64,000 nt of DNA from Phycicoccus sp. CSK15P-2 (GTDB lineage Bacteria; Actinomycetota; Actinomycetes; Actinomycetales; Dermatophilaceae), in contig NZ_JAFDVE010000022.1 of assembly GCF_016888005.1 (NCBI RefSeq), forward strand, positions 62,001-126,000, written 5' to 3'. Shown here one piece after another: positions 23,575-33,150 of the stretch. The notes under the pieces are model-generated. The model worked only from the letters and a program-made list of their open reading frames with translations, did not search any database and was not told the DNA's origin. Positions within the stretch are counted from its first letter, which is position 1, and each line of letters begins with the position of its first letter. The position numbers and the translations under genes are program-made.

Positions 23575-25116
23575 ATGAACAGGGGGACGGTCAGCGGCCG
23601 CATCGCGGCGTTGCGGGCGGAGTGTGTGGCGCTCGGGCGTGAGCTGGTCGAGCATGGGCGGTCGCTCGACGCCGTGGAGGCGTTCGAGGTGGCGGGTGAG
23701 CTGCAGGGGGTGGTGAACGCCGCGGAGGGGGCGCAGGCGGTGGTGGCGGCGTTCGGGGCGCGGGTGGAGACGACGATGTACGAGTCTCGGCCGTGGGGGC
23801 GGGTGCATCCGGTGGGGTTCGTGGATGCGATGGCGGCTGCGGAGATGTCGTTGGCGACGGGGGTGACCGAGGGGGTCGCGGGGCGGAAGGTCGCTCTGGG
23901 CGCGGCCCTGGCCGAGCGGTTCCCGGGGGTGCGGGGTCTCGTGTTGGCCGGTGACCTGCCGGCGGTCAGTGCGCACAGGGTGGTCGATGCGTGCGCGGGC
24001 CTGGACATCGAGGCGTGCGAGCGGGTGGACGCCGAGCTGGCGCCGCGGCTGTCCGGCCTGGACCCGGCTCGGGTGACTGCCGAGGCCCGGCGGGTGGCCG
24101 CCCGGGTGGCCGGCGACCAGGTCGCTGCGCAGGCCGAGCGGGCGAAGCGCTCGCGGTGTGTGGAGGTGCGTGCGGGGGAGGACGGGTTGACCGACTGGTT
24201 CGCGTCGCTGCCGACGGCCACCAGTGCCGCGATGTGGTCGGCGGTCGAGTCGCTGGCGGGTGAGCGCCGGGCACTCGAGCCTGGGATGTCCGTGCCGGAG
24301 TCCCGCGCTGATGCCCTGAGCGACCTCGTGCTGCGTAACGTGAGCGTGTCGGCGCAGGTGACCTTGGGGCTCCCGGTGGTCGCTGGGCCCGGTGCGCCGG
24401 AACCCGTGCCGGCCGGTCCGGGGGCGGACGTCGCCTGGGACCTCGTCCAGCACGAGGACGACGAGACCTTCGTGGACGCTGAAACCGGAGCCCTGGTGCG
24501 TTACGGCGACCTCGACCCCGAGGCGCGGGAGGCGGCGTCGTGGCACCCGCGTTCCCCCGAGATGGTCGAGCCCGACGTCGTGGTCGACGGCCCGTGGGGT
24601 GAGCAGGTCGTCGTCGACCCACGGCGCGCCACGATGTGCCCGGTCGACAGCCCTGGGGCCGGTGCCCTGTCGGGCAGGGTGGTCTCCGGTGCCGAGCTCC
24701 CCGGCCTGGGCTGGGTCGACGCCGCCACGATGGCGGCCCTGCTCTCCACCGTGCCGTTCCAGGTCGCCCGCGCTGTGCTCGACGCCGACACCGGCACCCT
24801 GCTTTCCCACACCACAGGCGCGTACGTCCCCCCGAAGGCGCTTCGCGAGTACGTCACCAGCCGCGACGGCATCTGCCGGATGTGGGGCTGCGCCAGACCC
24901 GCCGAACGCTGCGATCTGGACCACGCCCGTCCCTGGCCTGCCGGGGACACCACTCCGGGCAACCTCGTCGCGCTCTGCCGGCGCCACCACCGGATGAAGC
25001 AACGCGGCCGCTGGCGGCCGGTCCTCGACGACGACGGCACCCTCACCTGGCACAGCCCCACCGGGCAACAACGCGTCACCGAACCGATGCACCGCGTCTC
25101 CGTATCCTCGCGATGA
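23575..25116 (+). CDS. DUF222/13E12-type HNH endonuclease
   Basis: This is a 513-residue protein with an amino-terminal DUF222 domain (residues 1 to about 330) and a carboxy-terminal HNH nuclease. The nuclease reads GCARPAERCDLDHARPW, then GNLVALCRRHHRMK; the cysteines C-x6-C and C-x2-HH suggest a structural zinc, and the His in CDLDH is the catalytic one. It belongs to the 13E12 repeat family, which is abundant and multicopy in actinobacteria. Some mycobacterial members are LexA-regulated, which fits the SOS box found here. The biological role is not settled (mobile element or DNA-damage function). The first half is rich in G-ending codons and the second half in C-ending ones, unlike its neighbours. 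Confidence 0.88.
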   Translation: MNRGTVSGRIAALRAECVALGRELVEHGRSLDAVEAFEVAGELQGVVNAAEGAQAVVAAFGARVETTMYESRPWGRVHPVGFVDAMAAAEMSLATGVTEGVAGRKVALGAALAERFPGVRGLVLAGDLPAVSAHRVVDACAGLDIEACERVDAELAPRLSGLDPARVTAEARRVAARVAGDQVAAQAERAKRSRCVEVRAGEDGLTDWFASLPTATSAAMWSAVESLAGERRALEPGMSVPESRADALSDLVLRNVSVSAQVTLGLPVVAGPGAPEPVPAGPGADVAWDLVQHEDDETFVDAETGALVRYGDLDPEAREAASWHPRSPEMVEPDVVVDGPWGEQVVVDPRRATMCPVDSPGAGALSGRVVSGAELPGLGWVDAATMAALLSTVPFQVARAVLDADTGTLLSHTTGAYVPPKALREYVTSRDGICRMWGCARPAERCDLDHARPWPAGDTTPGNLVALCRRHHRMKQRGRWRPVLDDDGTLTWHSPTGQQRVTEPMHRVSVSSR

Positions 25117-25128
25117 CACCCTGAAGGC

Positions 25129-25947
25129 ATGCTGGCCCCACCTCCCGATGTCCTGCAGTCGTTCGGCGTCGGTGGTGAGCCGACGCGCCTCGCGGGCGGG
25201 CAGGAGACGTCCTGGCGGGCCGGCGACCTCGTCCTCAAGCCGCACGTCGACGCCCGCCTGCAGGAGTGGTTCGCGCACCTCCCCGCGTCGGCCGGGCCCG
25301 ACGGCCGAGTGACCACCGTCGAGGTCGTCCGCAGCCGGGACGGCCGGTGGGCGGTCGACGGCTGGGGAGCCACCCGCTTCGTCCCCGACGCGCGGCCGCT
25401 CCTCGACCGGCGCGACTGGGGCGGCATCCTCGCGTCCGGGCGTGCCCTCCACCGGGGCTGGGCCGGCGTCGAACGGCCGCGGTTCCTCGATCACCGGGAC
25501 GACCCCTGGCAGCATGCGGACCGGGCCGCCTGGGGCGAGCTCCACACCTCGGTGCACCCCGACCTCGTGGAACCGGCCGAACGTCTCCGCGCCGGGCTCG
25601 AGGACCTCGGGCCACCGACGCCCGCTGAGCGGGAGCGGCTGGTGCACGGCGACCTGACCGGCAACGTGCTGGCTCGCCCCGACGGTTCGGTGGTCGTCAT
25701 CGACCTCTCGCCCTACTGGCGCCCCCCGACCTACGCAGAGGGGGTCGTCGTCGCGGACGCGCTCACCTGGCACGGCGCGGCGCCCGACCTCGGGGACACG
25801 CTCGGGGTGCCCGTCCCATCGGTCCTCCGAGCACTGCTCTTCAGGGTGCTCGCGAGCAGCGAGCTCGCGCGGGGTCGGTCGGGCGGAGCCGTCGCCGCCG
25901 GGAACGTCGAGCGGTACCGGCGGACGGTCGAGGCGCTCAGGCTCTGA
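25129..25947 (+). CDS. TIGR02569-type, aminoglycoside-phosphotransferase-like protein
   Basis: This is a 272-residue protein of the actinobacterial TIGR02569 family, distantly kinase-like. The catalytic-loop-like motif VHGDLTGNVL (about residues 172-181) and the metal-binding-like VVIDLSPYWRPP (about 189-200) resemble APH-fold kinases. It is usually next to moeZ (Rv3205c in M. tuberculosis); here moeZ is separated from it by DUF1810, the hydrolase remnant and the HNH gene. GAAGG lies just before the ATG. Substrate is unknown. Its last 11 bp overlap the convergent VOC gene. Confidence 0.8.
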   Translation: MLAPPPDVLQSFGVGGEPTRLAGGQETSWRAGDLVLKPHVDARLQEWFAHLPASAGPDGRVTTVEVVRSRDGRWAVDGWGATRFVPDARPLLDRRDWGGILASGRALHRGWAGVERPRFLDHRDDPWQHADRAAWGELHTSVHPDLVEPAERLRAGLEDLGPPTPAERERLVHGDLTGNVLARPDGSVVVIDLSPYWRPPTYAEGVVVADALTWHGAAPDLGDTLGVPVPSVLRALLFRVLASSELARGRSGGAVAAGNVERYRRTVEALRL

Positions 25948-26647
25948 CGCAGAACTCGCTGCCGTCGGGGTCGGTGAGGACGACCCGCGAGGTGCTGCTC
26001 CGCTCCTCGACGCGTTCCGCACCGAGGTCCATCAGCCGCTCGACCTCGGCCTCGAGCTCCCCGCCGTCGACGATGCGCAGGTCGAGATGGACGCGGTTCC
26101 GCGGCGGCCTCGGGTTGAGCGGGCGCCCGCCCCAGGTCACCTTCGGCCCGCCGTGCGGCGAGCGGACCGCGGTCTCCTCGCCCTCGTCCCAGACGAGCGG
26201 CCACCCGAGCGCCTCGCTCCAGAACACCCCCACCTCGTGCGTGCCGTCGCCGGAGAGCGCCCCGAGGAAGCCGCAGTCGGCGAGAAACCGGTTACCCGCG
26301 GGCAGCACGCAGAACTCGTTGCCCTCCGGATCCGCGAGGACGACGTGCTCGGCATCCGAGCCCTGCCCGACGTCGAGGTGACTCGCGCCGAGCTCGATCG
26401 CCCGAACCACCGTCGCGTCCTGGTCCTCGGGCGTGGCGCTCGTCAGGTCGTAGTGGAAGAGGTTCGGCAGGGACCTCGGCGCGCCCGACCGGAGGAACCG
26501 GATGCGCAGCCCCGTGTCGTCCGTCGGGTCCAGGGCCATGCCGCACGGGTCGTCGACGACCGGCCACCCGAACAGCTCGGACCAGAAGCCGGCGAGCGCG
26601 GCGGGGTCGGCCGCATCGACGCAGAACGCCTCGAGGGTCACGGACAT
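25937..26647 (-). CDS. Two-domain VOC (glyoxalase-like) protein
   Basis: This is a 236-residue protein with two VOC-like halves. The first begins LEAFCVDAADPAALAGFWSELFGW and ends VVLADPEGNEFCVLP. The second contains GVFWSEALGWPLVWDEGEETAV and ends VVLTDPDGSEFCVRA. Both repeats carry the DPxGxEFCV ending. No substrate can be assigned. The long frame upstream of ATG 26647 runs antisense to adnA and is not real. The gene is divergent from adnA across 99 bp. Confidence 0.82.
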   Translation of the reverse strand: MSVTLEAFCVDAADPAALAGFWSELFGWPVVDDPCGMALDPTDDTGLRIRFLRSGAPRSLPNLFHYDLTSATPEDQDATVVRAIELGASHLDVGQGSDAEHVVLADPEGNEFCVLPAGNRFLADCGFLGALSGDGTHEVGVFWSEALGWPLVWDEGEETAVRSPHGGPKVTWGGRPLNPRPPRNRVHLDLRIVDGGELEAEVERLMDLGAERVEERSSTSRVVLTDPDGSEFCVRA

Positions 26648-26746
26648 GCCCGGGACGCTAGGGGGTCCGCGACCCGGCTGGCAAGGACGACCCGTGCGAC
26701 GGCGACCGACGTCGCCCTGTCGGGCGGGCGTGGTGGAATCGCTCGC

Positions 26747-29700
26747 GTGCTCGTCCTCACCCGCCCGACCCTCGACGCGTCCGACCCGGTCGTCCCGGAC
26801 GCGTCGCAGCAGGCCGTCGTCGAGCACCGTGGACCGGCCCTGCGCGTCCTCGGCGCGCCAGGCACCGGGCGATCCACCACCGCCGTCGAGGTCGTGGCGC
26901 ACCGTGTCCTGGCCGGGGAGGTGCGCGCCGACGCCTCTCTGGTCCTCGCCCCCACCCGGCTCGCCGCCGCCCGCCTCCGCGACGCCCTCACGACCCGGGT
27001 CGGCGGCACGACGACGACCCCACTGGCCCGCACCCACCAGTCCTTCGGTTTCGGACTGCTGCGCGAGGCCGCGGCCCTCGCCGGCGAGCCCACTCCTCGC
27101 CTGCTCAGCGGGCCGGAACAGGACGTCGTCCTGGCCGAGCTCCTCCGCGGCCACGCCGTCGGCGACACCCCCGCACCTCCCTGGCCGCCCGGTCTCGACC
27201 TCGCGCTGCCCACGCGCACCTTCCGCGGCGAGCTCCGCGACCTCCTCATGCGCGCCGTCGAGCTCGGGCTCGAGCCGCACGACCTCACCGCCCTCGGTCA
27301 CGAGCACGACCGCCCCGAGTGGGTCGCCGCCGCCCACCTCCTGCGCGAGTACGACGAGGTCACCGCGCTCTCCGCCCCCGGCGCCTTCGACCCGGCCTGG
27401 GTGCTCGGTGCCGCCGCCGACCTCCTCGAGGACGACCTTGCGGCTCTCGACCGGCTCCGGGCCCGGCTGCGGCTCGTCGTCGTCGACGACGCCCAGGACC
27501 TCACCCCTGCCGGGCTCCGCCTGCTCCGCACGGTCACGGGCGAGGGCGCCGTCCCGCTCGTCCTCCTCGGCGACCCGGACGCGGCCACCCAGACCTTCCG
27601 CGGCGCCGACCCCCGCCTCTTCCTCGATGCCTGGCCGGACGCCCCGACGCTCGTCCTCGGCCACGGCCACCGCTGCCCGCCGGCCGTGCAGGAGGCCGCC
27701 GACCGCGTCGCCGCGCACATCGGCGTGGTCGGCGGGACCTCGCACCGTGGGGTGCATCCCACCCCGTCGTCCGGGCCGGGCCACGTCGCCGTGCACCTCG
27801 TCCGCACCGCCGCCCAGGAGGCCGCCCTCGTCGCCGGGATGCTCCGCCGGGCCCGCCTCCACGACGGCCTGCCCTGGTCCTCGATGGCGGTGCTCGTCCG
27901 CGGCGCGGCCCGGAGCGCCACGCTGCGCCGGGTGCTCCAGCAGTCCGGCGTCCCGGTGGCCACGTCCACGGCCGACCTGCCGGTCCGCGACGAGCCGGCC
28001 GTGCGTCCGTTCCTCACCCTGTTGCGGTGCGCGCTCGACGTCCACGCCGGTGCCGAGGCGCTGGACCCGCAGGACGTCGTCGACGTCCTCACCTCGCCCG
28101 TCGGTGGCGCCGACTCCGTCGCCCTGCGCCGGCTGCGGCGGGCCCTGCGCCGCCTCGAGCTCGAGTCCGGGGGGAGCCGGCCGAGCGACGTCCTGCTCGC
28201 CGAGACCGTCCTCACCCCGGCCGCTCTGGACCACGTCGGCCCGGAGGCGGCCTCGGCCCGCCGGGTCGCCCGGGTCCTCGCTGCGGCGACCACTGCGCTG
28301 CGCGACGGCGCCGGGGTCGAGGACGTGCTCTGGGCGATGTGGCGGTCCTCCGGCCTTGCCGAGCCGTGGCGCGAGACCGCGCTGCACGGGGGTCCCGCCG
28401 GTCGCCGCGCCGACCGTGACCTCGACGCCGTCCTCGGGCTCTTCGACGCCGCCGAGCGCTTCGTCGAACGCCTCCCCGCCGCCCCGGCGCGGGAGTTCCT
28501 CGACCACCTGCTCTCCCAGGACGTCGCGGGCGACAGCCTCGTCGCACGGGCGCCGGAGGGCGACGCGGTGGCGCTGCTCACCCCCGCGGCGTCGGCCGGG
28601 CGGGAGTGGGACCTCGTCGTCGTCGCCGGCGTGCAGGAGGGCTCCTGGCCCGACCTGCGGCTGCGCGGCTCGCTGCTGCGCTCCTCGGAGCTCGTCGATG
28701 TCGTCACCGGGCGCGCGGGTGACGTCCGCTCGGCCCGTGCCGCCGTGCGTCACGACGAGACCCGCCTCTTCCACGTGGCGGTGACCCGTGCTCGGAGCCG
28801 GCTCGTCGTCACCGCCGTCCGGAGCGAGGACGAGCAGCCCTCGCCCTACCTCGACGTCGTCGATCCCCGGCCGGAGGTCCGTCCGTTCACCGACGTCCCC
28901 CGCCCGCTCACCCTGCCCGGCCTCGTCGCCGAGCTGCGACGCGAGCTGGTGGCACCCGACCCGCAGGTACGCGCGGCGGCCGTCACCGCGCTGGCCCGGC
29001 TCGCCGTCGCCCGGGTGCCGGGGGCCGACCCGGCCCAGTGGTGGGCGCTGCGCGGGCTCACCGACGACCGCCCGCGCCGCGCCCCCGAGGCTCCCGTCAC
29101 CGTCTCGCCCTCGGCCATCGACCGCTTCACCCGGTGCGGCCTGCAGTGGGCCCTGCGGACCGCCGGCGGTGAGGGCCCGTCGATCGGGGCCGCCGACATC
29201 GGCACCCTCGTCCACGAGGTCGCCCACGACCTCGGCGACACCGACGCCGCCACCTACGCCGCCGAGATCGAGCGCCGCTGGGGCCGGCTCGGGATGCCGA
29301 CCGGATGGCTCTCCCGGCGCGACCTCGCCCGCGCCCAGGGGATGGCCGCCCGGCTCGCCACGTACCTCGACGAGGCCACGGCCGCCGGATGGCGGCGCGC
29401 GGCGTCCGAGGCCTCGATCCGCGCCGCACTCGGCCGCGCCGAGCTCACCGGCCGGGTCGACCGCGTCGAGGTCGACCCCCACGGCCGGGTCCGCGTCGTC
29501 GACCTCAAGACCGGGTCGTCCAAGCCCAGGGCCGACGAGGTCACCCGCCACGGCCAGCTCGGCGCCTACCAGCTCGCCGTGCGCGAGGGCGCCCTCGCCG
29601 AGCACGGCCGCGACTCCGGTGGCGCGGCGCTGCTCCAGCTCGGCAAGGCGGCGAACAAGGCCACGACCCTCCAGGTGCAGGTGCCGCTCGCCGACGACCC

Positions 29701-29845
29701 CGAGCCGGGATGGGCCGACGAGCTCGTCACCACCACGGCGGACGCCATGGGGGCCGCCACGTTCACCGCCACCCCGGGCGACTGGTGCGGCGCCTGCCAG
29801 CTGCAGTCGTCCTGCCCGGCCCGCGAGGAGGGGCGACGCCTGTGA
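26747..29845 (+). CDS. adnA: AdnA, helicase-nuclease subunit for double-strand-break resection
   Basis: This is a 1032-residue UvrD-like helicase domain followed by a RecB-type nuclease; mycobacterial AdnA is about 1055. The Walker A motif reads GAPGTGRST (36-44), with Arg42 in place of the usual Lys. Walker B is VVVDDAQDL (about 244-252) rather than D-E-x-Q. The nuclease domain has RVDRVEV and VVDLKTGSS, and four cysteines (RCGLQW, then CGACQ and SSCP) for an Fe-S cluster. With AdnB it forms the end-processing motor-nuclease that replaces RecBCD in many actinobacteria. GTG 26747 follows a TGGAAT box by 7 nt with no ribosome site. AdnB overlaps its stop by 4 bp. The altered Walker motifs suggest a weak or inactive motor. 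Confidence 0.9.
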   Translation: MLVLTRPTLDASDPVVPDASQQAVVEHRGPALRVLGAPGTGRSTTAVEVVAHRVLAGEVRADASLVLAPTRLAAARLRDALTTRVGGTTTTPLARTHQSFGFGLLREAAALAGEPTPRLLSGPEQDVVLAELLRGHAVGDTPAPPWPPGLDLALPTRTFRGELRDLLMRAVELGLEPHDLTALGHEHDRPEWVAAAHLLREYDEVTALSAPGAFDPAWVLGAAADLLEDDLAALDRLRARLRLVVVDDAQDLTPAGLRLLRTVTGEGAVPLVLLGDPDAATQTFRGADPRLFLDAWPDAPTLVLGHGHRCPPAVQEAADRVAAHIGVVGGTSHRGVHPTPSSGPGHVAVHLVRTAAQEAALVAGMLRRARLHDGLPWSSMAVLVRGAARSATLRRVLQQSGVPVATSTADLPVRDEPAVRPFLTLLRCALDVHAGAEALDPQDVVDVLTSPVGGADSVALRRLRRALRRLELESGGSRPSDVLLAETVLTPAALDHVGPEAASARRVARVLAAATTALRDGAGVEDVLWAMWRSSGLAEPWRETALHGGPAGRRADRDLDAVLGLFDAAERFVERLPAAPAREFLDHLLSQDVAGDSLVARAPEGDAVALLTPAASAGREWDLVVVAGVQEGSWPDLRLRGSLLRSSELVDVVTGRAGDVRSARAAVRHDETRLFHVAVTRARSRLVVTAVRSEDEQPSPYLDVVDPRPEVRPFTDVPRPLTLPGLVAELRRELVAPDPQVRAAAVTALARLAVARVPGADPAQWWALRGLTDDRPRRAPEAPVTVSPSAIDRFTRCGLQWALRTAGGEGPSIGAADIGTLVHEVAHDLGDTDAATYAAEIERRWGRLGMPTGWLSRRDLARAQGMAARLATYLDEATAAGWRRAASEASIRAALGRAELTGRVDRVEVDPHGRVRVVDLKTGSSKPRADEVTRHGQLGAYQLAVREGALAEHGRDSGGAALLQLGKAANKATTLQVQVPLADDPEPGWADELVTTTADAMGAATFTATPGDWCGACQLQSSCPAREEGRRL

Positions 29846-32800
29846 CCGCGCCCATCGCCGCCGTGCCGCGCTGGTCGGCCGTCGCCCTCGCCAAGGCGCT
29901 CGGTCAGGAGTACGCCCCGACCGTCGAGCAGGCTCGGGTCATCGAGGCCCCCGTCGACCGCCCGATGCTCGTCGTCGCCGGCGCAGGGTCGGGCAAGACC
30001 GAGACGATGGCGGCGCGGGTCGTCTGGCTCGTCGCCAACGGGCTCGTCCGCCCGGACGAGATCCTCGGGCTCACCTTCACCCGCAAGGCCGCCGGAGAGC
30101 TCGGCGAGCGGCTCGGTGCCCGGCTCACCGCCCTGCGCGCGGCCGGGCTCTGGTCCCCGGAGGACGAGGACGGCGCCGCCCTCCTCGACGACGGCCCCAC
30201 CGTCTCCACCTACCACGCGTACGCCGCCGGCATCGTCCGCGAGCACGGGGCCCGGCTCGGCGTCGAGTCCGAGAGCCGGCTGCTCAGCGAAGCCGCGGCC
30301 TGGCAGTTCGCGCACGAGGCCGTCGTCTCCTGGGACGAGGACGTCGTCGGCGTCGACAAGGCCGAGTCCACGGTGACGACCGCACTCGTCGACCTCAGCG
30401 GCGAGATGGCCGAGCACCTCGTGGACGTCGACACCCTCGCCGCCCACCTCGACGACGTCCTCGCCGCGCTCGAGGCCGTGCCGCAGGGGACCACCCGCAA
30501 GAAGAGGAGCCCGGCCGAGACGCTCGAGATCCTGCCCCGGCTGCGTGAGCGACGGGCCGTCCTGCCCCTCGTCGCCCGGTACGCCGAGCTCAAGGGCTCC
30601 CGCGACGCGATGGACTTCGCCGACCAGATGGCCCTCGCCGCGCGCATCGCCCGGGCCGTCCCGGAGGTCGGGCGCGGGGAGCGGGCACGCTACCGGGCCG
30701 TCCTCCTCGACGAGTTCCAGGACACCTCCGAGGCCCAGCTGCAGCTGCTGCGCCACCTCTTCGTCGCGCCGGGCGAGCCGGTGCCGGTCACCGCCGTCGG
30801 CGACCCGCACCAGTCCATCTACGGCTGGCGGGGCGCGTCGTCCACGACGCTCGTGCAGTTCCGCCGCGACTTCGCCGACACCGAGCCGGCCCGGGTCGAG
30901 AACCTCTCGACGAGCTGGCGCAACGACGAGGCGGTGCTCGCCGCCGCGAACCACGTCGCGGCACCGCTGCGCGCCGGCGCCCACGTCCCCGTCGAGCCGC
31001 TCCACGCCCGGGCCACCGCCGGCCCCGGCCGGGTCGAGTGCGCCCGCCTGCACACCGTCGAGGACGAGGGGGCACACGTCGCCGACTGGCTCGTCGGCCA
31101 CGGCGCCGGGCGGGGCGGCACGACCGCCGCGGTGCTGTGCCGCAAGCGCTCGCAGTTCCAGCCGGTCGTCGACGCCCTCGAGGAGCGCGGCGTCCCCTAC
31201 GAGGTCGTCGGTCTCGGCGGGCTGCTGCACACCCCGGAGGTCGCCGACCTCGTCGCCATGCTGTGGGTCGTCCAGGACCCCACCCGCGGCGACCACCTCA
31301 TGCGGCTGCTCACCGGCCCCGTCTGCCACCTCGGGGCGGCCGACCTCGACGGCCTCGGCGAGTGGGCCCGGCTGCGCCAGCGCGCCGCCCGTGCCGACAT
31401 CGCCCGGGACCGGCGCGACCTCGCCCCCGACGCCGGCGAGCGCGCGAGCATCGTCGAGGCGCTCGACGACCTGCCGCAGGCGGAGTGGGTGGGGGAGGAC
31501 GGCCAGCGCATCTCTCCTGTCGCGCTCGAGCGGCTCGCAGGGCTCGGGGTCGCCGTCCGTCGGCTCCGCTCGCTCACCGGTCTCGGCCTCGCGGAGCTCG
31601 CGGTGGAGGCGGAGACGGCGCTCGGTCTCGACGTCGAGGTCCTCGCCCGCCCCGAGTGGTCGCCCGGTGCGGCCCGTGCCCACCTCGACGCCTTCGCCGA
31701 CGTCGCGGCCACCTTCACGGCGAGCGCCGACCGCACCTCGCTCGGCGGCTTCCTCTCGTGGCTCGACGCCGCGGTCGACGAGGAGCGCGGCCTCGACCTC
31801 GGCTGGGTGGAGGCCCGCCCGGACGCCGTCCAGGTGATGACCGTGCACGCCGCGAAGGGCCTCGAGTGGGACCTCGTCGCCGTGCCCGGCCTCGTCGAGG
31901 CATCGTTCCCGGTCCACTCGTGCAGCACGACCTCACCGACCGGCGACACCGACGACGGCTGGGGGCACGGCACCCCCAAGGAGCGGGGATGGCTCACCGG
32001 GCTCGCCTCGCTGCCGTACGACCTGCGCGGCGACGTCGACGGCCTGCCCCGGTTCGGCTGGCGGGAGGCCGCCGACTGGGACGACCTCGCCGCCCGCTAC
32101 GACGACTACGTCGCCCGAGGGGCGCAGCACGCCGTCACCGAGGAGCGGAGGCTCGCCTACGTCGCCGTCACCCGGGCGCGCCGCGACCTCCTCCTCAGCG
32201 CGCACGTGTGGGGCGACCAGGTGACGCCGCGGGTCACGTCCCGCTTCCTGCGCGAGGTCCGCGACGCCGGGCTCGCCGTCACCGGCCCGTGGGAGCCCCT
32301 GCCCCCCACGGAGGCCCCCAAGCCACCGAACCCGCGCACCGCCGAGCCGGTCTCAGTCATCTGGCCGGCGCCGCCACGGGCCGAGCGGCGGGCCCGGATG
32401 GTCGGGCCGGCCACGCAGGTCGAGCAGGCTGTCGCGGCCGTCCGGTCCGACGGCCCGGGCGAGACGCGCTCCCGGTGGGACGCCGAGGCGGTCGTGCTCC
32501 TCGCCGAGCGCGACGCGCGCCGGCGTGGCGGCGACGTCGAGGTCGATCTCCCGCCGCACCTCTCGACCTCCGCGCTCGTCGCGCTCGCCGACGACCCGCA
32601 GGCCTGGACGGCCGCGCTGCGCCGGCCGATGCCGCAGCCGCCCGCCCTGGCGGCGCGCCGCGGCACCACCTTCCACGCGTGGGTCGAGCAGCACTACGCC
32701 CGCGCCGCCATCGTCGACGTCGACGCCCTACCCGGGTCCGCCGACGACGGCGGCGGGGTCGCCGACCTCGAACCCCTCCGCGCGGCGTTCCTCGCCTCCG

Positions 32801-33150
32801 AGTGGGCCGACCGGCAGCCCGCGGAGGTCGAGACCAGCGTCGAGACCGTCGTCGACGGCATCGCCGTCCGGGGTCGCATCGACGCCGTCTTCGAGGACGC
32901 CGGTGACGACGGAGAACCCACCTGGACGGTCGTCGACTGGAAGACCGGCCCCCCGGCGTCCGGCGAGCGGGCGAACGCCCGAGCCCTCCAGCTCGGCGCC
33001 TACCGGCTGGCGTGGGCCCGGCTGCGCGGCGTCGACCCGAAGCGGGTGCGCGGCGCGTTCTTCCACGCGGCCACCGGCGAGACCGTGTGGCCGGACCTGC
33101 CGGGGGAGGACGGGATCAGCCGAGCCCTCGCCGCCGCTCGTGCTCGCTGA
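29842..33150 (+). CDS. adnB: AdnB, lead motor-nuclease subunit
   Basis: This is a 1102-residue protein, matching mycobacterial AdnB (about 1100). The helicase motor is intact: GAGSGKTE (47-54), LTFTRKAAGEL, Walker B VLLDEFQDTS (about 288-297), GDPHQSIYGWRG, VMTVHAAKGLEWD and YVAVTRARRDL. The carboxy-terminal nuclease has TTFHAWVEQHY, GRIDAVFED and VVDWKTGPP, without the cysteine cluster seen in AdnA. GTG 29842 overlaps the adnA stop (GTGA), so the subunits are coupled. The pair resects double-strand breaks for recombination. The 3' end overlaps a convergent phosphotransferase gene by 35 bp. Confidence 0.93.
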   Translation: MTAPIAAVPRWSAVALAKALGQEYAPTVEQARVIEAPVDRPMLVVAGAGSGKTETMAARVVWLVANGLVRPDEILGLTFTRKAAGELGERLGARLTALRAAGLWSPEDEDGAALLDDGPTVSTYHAYAAGIVREHGARLGVESESRLLSEAAAWQFAHEAVVSWDEDVVGVDKAESTVTTALVDLSGEMAEHLVDVDTLAAHLDDVLAALEAVPQGTTRKKRSPAETLEILPRLRERRAVLPLVARYAELKGSRDAMDFADQMALAARIARAVPEVGRGERARYRAVLLDEFQDTSEAQLQLLRHLFVAPGEPVPVTAVGDPHQSIYGWRGASSTTLVQFRRDFADTEPARVENLSTSWRNDEAVLAAANHVAAPLRAGAHVPVEPLHARATAGPGRVECARLHTVEDEGAHVADWLVGHGAGRGGTTAAVLCRKRSQFQPVVDALEERGVPYEVVGLGGLLHTPEVADLVAMLWVVQDPTRGDHLMRLLTGPVCHLGAADLDGLGEWARLRQRAARADIARDRRDLAPDAGERASIVEALDDLPQAEWVGEDGQRISPVALERLAGLGVAVRRLRSLTGLGLAELAVEAETALGLDVEVLARPEWSPGAARAHLDAFADVAATFTASADRTSLGGFLSWLDAAVDEERGLDLGWVEARPDAVQVMTVHAAKGLEWDLVAVPGLVEASFPVHSCSTTSPTGDTDDGWGHGTPKERGWLTGLASLPYDLRGDVDGLPRFGWREAADWDDLAARYDDYVARGAQHAVTEERRLAYVAVTRARRDLLLSAHVWGDQVTPRVTSRFLREVRDAGLAVTGPWEPLPPTEAPKPPNPRTAEPVSVIWPAPPRAERRARMVGPATQVEQAVAAVRSDGPGETRSRWDAEAVVLLAERDARRRGGDVEVDLPPHLSTSALVALADDPQAWTAALRRPMPQPPALAARRGTTFHAWVEQHYARAAIVDVDALPGSADDGGGVADLEPLRAAFLASEWADRQPAEVETSVETVVDGIAVRGRIDAVFEDAGDDGEPTWTVVDWKTGPPASGERANARALQLGAYRLAWARLRGVDPKRVRGAFFHAATGETVWPDLPGEDGISRALAAARAR

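Noticed and set aside
25937-29605. A 1222-codon open frame antisense to adnA
   Set aside because: Only the last 236 codons from ATG 26647 form a protein (VOC). The upstream part is low-complexity antisense sequence of a high-GC gene.
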